A stretch of 64,000 nucleotides of DNA from NCBI GenBank assembly GCA_002419055.1, contig DIFI01000007.1, positions 14,126 to 78,125 of the forward strand, in the 5' to 3' direction. This document shows positions 59,804-64,000 of this stretch, one piece after another. Origin of the DNA: Peptococcaceae bacterium UBA5752 (GTDB taxonomy: Bacteria; Bacillota; Dehalobacteriia; UBA4068). The notes under the pieces are model-generated. The model ran no database searches. It was not told the origin of the DNA and worked only from the letters and a program-made list of their open reading frames with translations. The translations under genes and the position numbers were made by a program. Each line of letters opens with the position of its first letter. Position 1 is the first letter of the stretch.

Positions 59804-60516
59804 GCGATAGAAAACGTCTTTCCCGGCGCACATTGGTTGCCGCCCTGCTGATTGTACTGGTTATTCCTTTGACGATCCTTTTTGGCGTTTATTTTCTTGA
59901 TGACCGCAAATATTATTTTATCAGCATGCTGATTATCATTTATACCATGCTGCCATTTGTTATGGTATTTGAAAAAAGAAAGCCCCAGGCCAGAGATCTT
60001 GTTATTATAGCGGTGTTGTCGGCGATTGCCGTGGCGGGGAGGGCAGCATTCTTTATGGTGCCACAGTTTAAGCCAGTGGTTGCTATTGTCATTATTGCCG
60101 GGGTATGCTTTGGTGCGGAGGCAGGCTTTCTGGTGGGCGCTATGACCGGGTTTGTCTCAAATTTCTTTTTCGGGCAAGGCCCCTGGACGCCTTGGCAGAT
60201 GTTTTGTTTTGGCATCATCGGTTTTATCGCCGGTATCCTGTTCCAAAAAGGAATACTGAAAAAGGGAAAATGGCCGCTTTGCATATTCGGCGGATTGGCA
60301 ACTTTCTTTATCTATGGAGGCATTATCGATCTGGGTTCGCTGCTGATTTTCACCTCTGATTTTTCCTGGCCCGCGCTTTTAGCCACTTATGTCAGTGGTT
60401 TCTGGTTTAACATCGTCCATGCGGTGGCAACCGTTTTCTTTTTATTTATACTAGCCAGACCCATGATCGAAAAATTGGATCGGATCAAGATTAAATACGG
60501 ATTACTTGAGCCGTAG
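59785..60516 (+). CDS. ECF transporter substrate-binding (S) component, CbrT-like, probable cobalamin
   Basis: 243 residues with six to seven membrane segments. FFFGQGPWTPWQMFCFGIIG near residue 128 and the N-terminal DDRKYYFISMLIIIYTMLP are features I associate with the cobalamin S component CbrT. Context supports cobalamin: a cobalamin riboswitch upstream and toroid/DUF4430 proteins in the same operon. It overlaps the ATPase gene by 19 bases. A terminator follows 115 bases later. Substrate is inferred, since S components of different vitamins can look alike. Confidence 0.85.
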   Translation: MQHQFLSDRKRLSRRTLVAALLIVLVIPLTILFGVYFLDDRKYYFISMLIIIYTMLPFVMVFEKRKPQARDLVIIAVLSAIAVAGRAAFFMVPQFKPVVAIVIIAGVCFGAEAGFLVGAMTGFVSNFFFGQGPWTPWQMFCFGIIGFIAGILFQKGILKKGKWPLCIFGGLATFFIYGGIIDLGSLLIFTSDFSWPALLATYVSGFWFNIVHAVATVFFLFILARPMIEKLDRIKIKYGLLEP

Positions 60517-60631
60517 CTGGTATCGGAGGTGTACAAGAGAAGGTTGTTTGTAGCAAAAAACACTTGTGCAAAAAGAAGGCGGATTTGTTTCTCACTTAAA
60601 ATAATCAGCTGTTGGATATCATTAAAATATT

Positions 60632-60662
60632 ATCTGTCCGCAAATTTTTTACGGACAGATTT
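60632..60662 (+). terminator. Terminator of the capture/ECF operon
   Basis: ATCTGTCCG (60632-60640) pairs with CGGACAGAT (60652-60660) and is followed by TTGCTATTT. The upstream A/T-rich loop TTTTTT makes it also usable on the minus strand. Confidence 0.75.
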
Positions 60663-60692
60663 GCTATTTAAATCCGCAAGTTTGGAAAAGTT

Positions 60693-62666
60693 TTAAAATA
60701 CTGTTCTGTTATAATGGGAACCGTGAGGTGGTAAAAGAATGCCGACATTGAACATATCGGTATTCTGATCATCAAAGTCAAAATCGTCGGCACCGATATT
60801 CTGCGCGGAAATAGTGGCGCCCGGCCGGAAATTGGCAATTTGTTCCAGCGTATCGTAATACTGGTCATATATGCGTTTGACCGTCAACATAAATGAATGG
60901 ACGGAGCTTTCCATACGTTTGAGTAGATTAATATTCATCAACCGCTGAATCCCGCGCTCACGGCCGCTCTGTGATATGGTCTTTGCGTGTTTGGAATCCG
61001 GGTCGATGTATTTGCTAATTTTGCTTGCATGTATGTATGCCGAAGGCGTATAGATGGACAGGTTCAATTCCATCAATTGGCCGTAGACTTCCTGATAATT
61101 GATGGCATTTGACTTGTTTGTGAGTTTTGGACGCAATGAAATAGGCTTGTTCCGTTCCGGGAAGCTGCCTATTTCAGAAGTGTCATAATATCGCTGAATG
61201 TGTTTGCGGGAGCGGGCAATGGTCACGCTATCCAGCACCTCGAAAAAGTCGAAATCGAGCTGTTTTAAAAGGCTGTCGGTCGTGCGATCCTCCGGTTCCC
61301 GCTTTGACCATGCATTAAAGACCTTCTGTGCCTGACGGAAAATAGAATCAATATCCGTCTTGGTGTTGAGCTTTTCGTTAATGACAGTGGTGTGCCCTTC
61401 GTAGGCCAACGCAAGCTGGTTACGGAGGTCATAAAAGCGGTTGTTGACAGGGGTGGCCGATAGCATCAGCACTTTTGTCTGCACGCCTGCTCCGATAACG
61501 CGGTTCATCAAACGAGTGTAGCGATTTTCCTTCTCATTATCTTCTCCGGAGGTAGCGCCGCCGTTGCGGAAGTTGTCGCTTTCATCAATGACCACCAGAT
61601 CGTAGTTGCCCCAGTTGATTCGGTCGATCGGCAGGCCGATAACTGTATCGCCGCGATCACGTGAAAGGTCTGTATGGTACAAAATGTCATATCGCAGGCG
61701 GTCTTTTGCGAGCGGGTTGTTTATCAGATTGCCACGATAGGTCATCCAGTTGTCTTTCAGCTTTTTGGGGCACAGGACGAGCACGCTCTTGTTTCGGCCT
61801 TCATAGTACTTTATGATCACCAAAGCGGTGAAGGTCTTCCCGAGGCCGACGCTGTCAGCGAGAATGCATCCGTTATACTGCTCGAGCTTATTGATGATGG
61901 TCAACGCCGCATCCTTTTGAAAATTGTACAGCTTTTCCCAAATGATGCTCTGTTTGAAACCGGTTGACTCGTTGGGGAGCACATCTCCGGATATGTCCTC
62001 AAGAAATTCACTGAAAATGTTATGAAGCGCCATGAAATATATCAGTTCCGGCGGATTCTCCTGATATACCGCCGAAATGCTTTCAATTACATCATTCGTG
62101 ACATCTTGTAATTTCGATTCATCGCTCCACACGCTGCTGAAAAGCTCAATGAATGCCGCGCTTGCGGGTGATTCCATGCGGCTGACCATATTGCTTATGT
62201 TATTTCCGCGTTCGCAACCCAAATCCACAGTGGTAAAGCTATTAACCGGCATATATGTATATTGTTCAGTTGCCGTTTCAATATTGATAAAGTTGTTCAT
62301 GCCGTCCCGCGTAGTATTGGATTTGAATGAGGCTTTCTTTTGAATCCACGCAGCGCACTCTTTGGCAATGGCTTTTTGTGTCAGTTCGTTCCGCAGCTTA
62401 AGCTCAAACTCAGTGCCGTACAGACTTTTCTCGCGGTGAAGCCGAGGAATATAGAACTCGCGTTTTTCCTTTGGTGTCTTTTCGGCAACAAAGGTTGGTG
62501 AAGTAAAAATAAATCGCAGCGCATCGATATCTTTGAGCTGCGTCCGTAATTCCTGATAAGCGTAAATCGAAAAACAGGCGGCTGCGATAGACATACGGCT
62601 GCCCTTGGCGATCACTTTTTCAAGGTCATCTCTGACCACCTTTGTTGTGTTGTTGAATATCTCCAT
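60693..62666 (-). pseudogene. Truncated helicase with PLD-like N-terminus (helicase C-domain lost)
   Basis: A 657-residue remnant. N-terminal part (about 1-50) is PLD-like (VIAKGSRMSIAAACFSIYAY), then a SNF2/DEAD-type ATPase domain: LYNFQKDAALTIINKL near 244, Walker A ADSVGLGKTFTALVIIKYY near 270, DLVVIDESDNFRN near 355 and LMLSATPVNNRF near 398. The C-terminal helicase lobe (motifs IV-VI) expected after about residue 640 is missing: the reading ends in unrelated GILLPPHGSHYNRTVF just at the end of the ECF operon. Relatives are ~1000 residues, found in mobile elements and defence islands. Transcription would not give a working helicase. Confidence 0.82.
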
Positions 62667-63044
62667 CTATTCCACTCCATACATATCAGAAAAACAGTCA
62701 ATCATTTATGCGTCATTTTCTGACATAATTTGTGGCTAAAGTATTTATTTCATTTATTTTCCTTATAATATATTAGTATATCACTTATAAATTAATAGTA
62801 CAAATAGTAAAAATGTGCCCAATAACCTTTACAGTTACCAATGTCTGTTAGGTAAACTTAATGAATATATTGAACATATTCTACTGCTATTGAAAAATTA
62901 GATATCCAAATAAGTAATGATACATATAAATAGGTATGCATATGAATTTGATAGTAACAAACAGATGATATTCTTATTTTATGTAAATAAAAATATCAAG
63001 CTGTTTATTCTAATTCTTTCATGAATGCACACGATTAACACGCT
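62667..63044. other. 378-base gap with no recognised feature
   Basis: AT-rich sequence between two minus-strand genes; the promoter of the helicase remnant should be here but no good -35/-10 pair was seen. No RNA gene or repeat noticed. Confidence 0.4.
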
Positions 63045-63584
63045 TTAAGGTCCCATAAACGAAATCAGATTATAATCTTTGGCATTCTCAAGTATGTTTT
63101 CCATAAAAACAATAAAACGTTCATAAAAATCTATGACGACTTGTATATTATCTCTGACCATCTTATTACGCTCAGCATCAGTTACTCTCATTGCCTTATC
63201 ATGTAGAGGACTATTGCATTCGAGCATATATAGTATGCAAAAGCGTTCTTTGAAAGGCGCAAGATAAGGATTATCATAGTCAGTTTGCAGCAATTTGATG
63301 ACCTTGCGGATATCATCCAACATTGTTCTAATAGCTGAATAAGTATAACAGTTATGTTCTAAGTTCCATTCAAATTCATTGCTGCACCATTTACGATCTG
63401 TATTCTGTTTCAAATTTTTATCATAGTACTTAATTAAAAAGCATGATAAGAAGTGCCATACATATTCTTCCTCAATGGATATTTCTTCGGCAAGTAATTC
63501 TGAGTTGATATCGTTATTGATGGGCATTATCCAAAAACAAGAGCCGTCATCATGTCCCTTTATAATTTCAATTTCTCTGCTCAT
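63045..63584 (-). CDS. Hypothetical protein
   Basis: 179 residues, cytosolic, no signal or membrane segment. It begins with EIEIIKGHDDGSCFWIMP and contains a helical middle (ILYMLECNSPLHDKAMRVTD) and an amphipathic C-terminal helix (VVIDFYERFIVFMENILENA). I do not recognise the family; it might be a small toxin-neutralising or phage-related protein, but nothing shows it. AGGAGAAG precedes the ATG. It lies between the helicase remnant and the tRNA gene, so it is part of the accessory region. Confidence 0.7.
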   Translation of the reverse strand: MSREIEIIKGHDDGSCFWIMPINNDINSELLAEEISIEEEYVWHFLSCFLIKYYDKNLKQNTDRKWCSNEFEWNLEHNCYTYSAIRTMLDDIRKVIKLLQTDYDNPYLAPFKERFCILYMLECNSPLHDKAMRVTDAERNKMVRDNIQVVIDFYERFIVFMENILENAKDYNLISFMGP

Positions 63585-63708
63585 AGTTCACTTCTCCTAT
63601 CAAATAAAATTAAAACAATTGTAAAATGGCAAGTAAATTATAGTATTATTATAAACTATCGGAATGGGTCATAAACAGGACTATTAATTTAAACTTTTAC
63701 AAAAAAGC

Positions 63709-63780
63709 TTAATCACAAGCCTTAGATTTGCTGAAAAATTTGATGTTGTGCGCTAAATGTGCGCCAAAACACTGAATTTT
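63709..63780 (-). pseudogene. Integrase C-terminal tail remnant near tRNA-fMet
   Basis: Minus-strand reading CFGAHLAHNIKFFSKSKACD-stop, open for about 10 codons upstream. It shares AHLAHNI with the tail at 43141-43217. Unlike that one its end points away from the adjacent tRNA copy, which suggests a lost attachment site or rearrangement. Confidence 0.4.
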
Positions 63781-63797
63781 CTCCTGTAACACAAAAC

Positions 63798-63833
63798 AAA
63801 AACACCTGCCACATTCACGTGTAACAGGTGTTT
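63798..63833 (-). terminator. Terminator of the tRNA-fMet transcript
   Basis: AACACCTG (63801-63808) pairs with CAGGTGTT (63825-63832); on the minus strand it is followed by TTTGTTTTG. Confidence 0.75.
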
Positions 63834-63837
63834 CGTT

Positions 63838-63913
63838 TGGTTGCGGGGGCAGGATTTGAACCTACGACCTCCGGGTTATGAGCCCGACGAGCTGCCAGCT
63901 GCTCTACCCCGCG
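63838..63913 (-). tRNA. Initiator tRNA-fMet (CAU), with encoded CCA
   Basis: On the minus strand: CGCGGGG acceptor with C1-A72 mismatch typical of initiator tRNA, D-arm GAGCAGCTGGCAGCTC, three G-C pairs in the anticodon stem (GTCGGGCTCATAACCCG), TPsiC arm with GGTTCAAATCC, and CCCCCGCAACCA. It is the intact target of the element stack whose 3'-half copies are at 29494, 38038 and 43025. Confidence 0.96.
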
Positions 63914-63918
63914 GCATT

Positions 63919-64000
<82 letters not shown>

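Overview
The window looks like a chromosomal segment of an anaerobic, low-GC Firmicute of the class Clostridia. The evidence is the gene content: type III glutamine synthetase with an ANTAR regulator, a tungsten-type aldehyde ferredoxin oxidoreductase, ECF transport, S-layer (SLH) proteins, sortase with an LPXTG substrate, and strong AAGGAGG-type ribosome binding sites. The left ~29 kb is mostly housekeeping. From ~29.5 kb to the right edge it is an accessory region built up next to an initiator tRNA.

Left part (1-29.3 kb). A phosphodiester glycosidase and a membrane protein are followed by CTP synthase, an ANTAR protein divergent from glutamine synthetase III (whose leader holds a terminator-like hairpin), and a redox cluster (ArsR, AhpD-like protein, HdrA-like Fe-S domain, dihydrolipoyl dehydrogenase). 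After an IS3 relic comes a long minus-strand sulfur gene set: Rrf2 regulator, metY, cysK, a ThiF/MoeB enzyme, iscS, iscU, nadA, mnmA and metA. It links cysteine and methionine synthesis to Fe-S assembly and two users of that sulfur. A sodium:solute symporter with an amidohydrolase, a MoaD-like protein with an aldehyde ferredoxin oxidoreductase, and a tcdA-larE pair follow. At 26.4-29.3 kb a MutS2-like ATPase without Smr nuclease and a GNAT acetyltransferase sit behind a leader peptide and terminator resembling antibiotic-responsive attenuators.

Right part (29.5-64 kb). Three 3'-half copies of the tRNA-fMet gene (29.49, 38.04 and 43.03 kb) lie in the same orientation as the intact gene at 63.84 kb. 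Decayed integrase-like tails lie just beyond at least two of them. I read this as a stack of tRNA-targeted integrative elements that have lost their integrases. The first segment carries a surface module: a CAP-domain protein behind three tandem c-di-GMP-I riboswitches, a sortase, a SARP-type regulator with a GGDEF-like C-terminus, and an LPXTG protein. The second carries a GC-rich RNase R and a BspA-like leucine-rich repeat protein.

The third segment is the most interesting. A cobalamin riboswitch (43.8 kb) lies upstream of small genes and then a tight operon: a 2952-residue SLH protein, a second SLH protein, a membrane-tethered DUF4430 protein, and a complete ECF transporter (T, fused double ATPase, S). 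The extracellular proteins combine an alpha/alpha toroid with DUF4430, the two folds of animal intrinsic factor and transcobalamin. I propose a wall-anchored corrinoid capture system feeding a dedicated ECF importer. A truncated PLD/SNF2-type helicase, a hypothetical gene, tRNA-fMet and a partial tRNA-Tyr end the window. All assignments are from reading the sequence and family knowledge; no searches were run.
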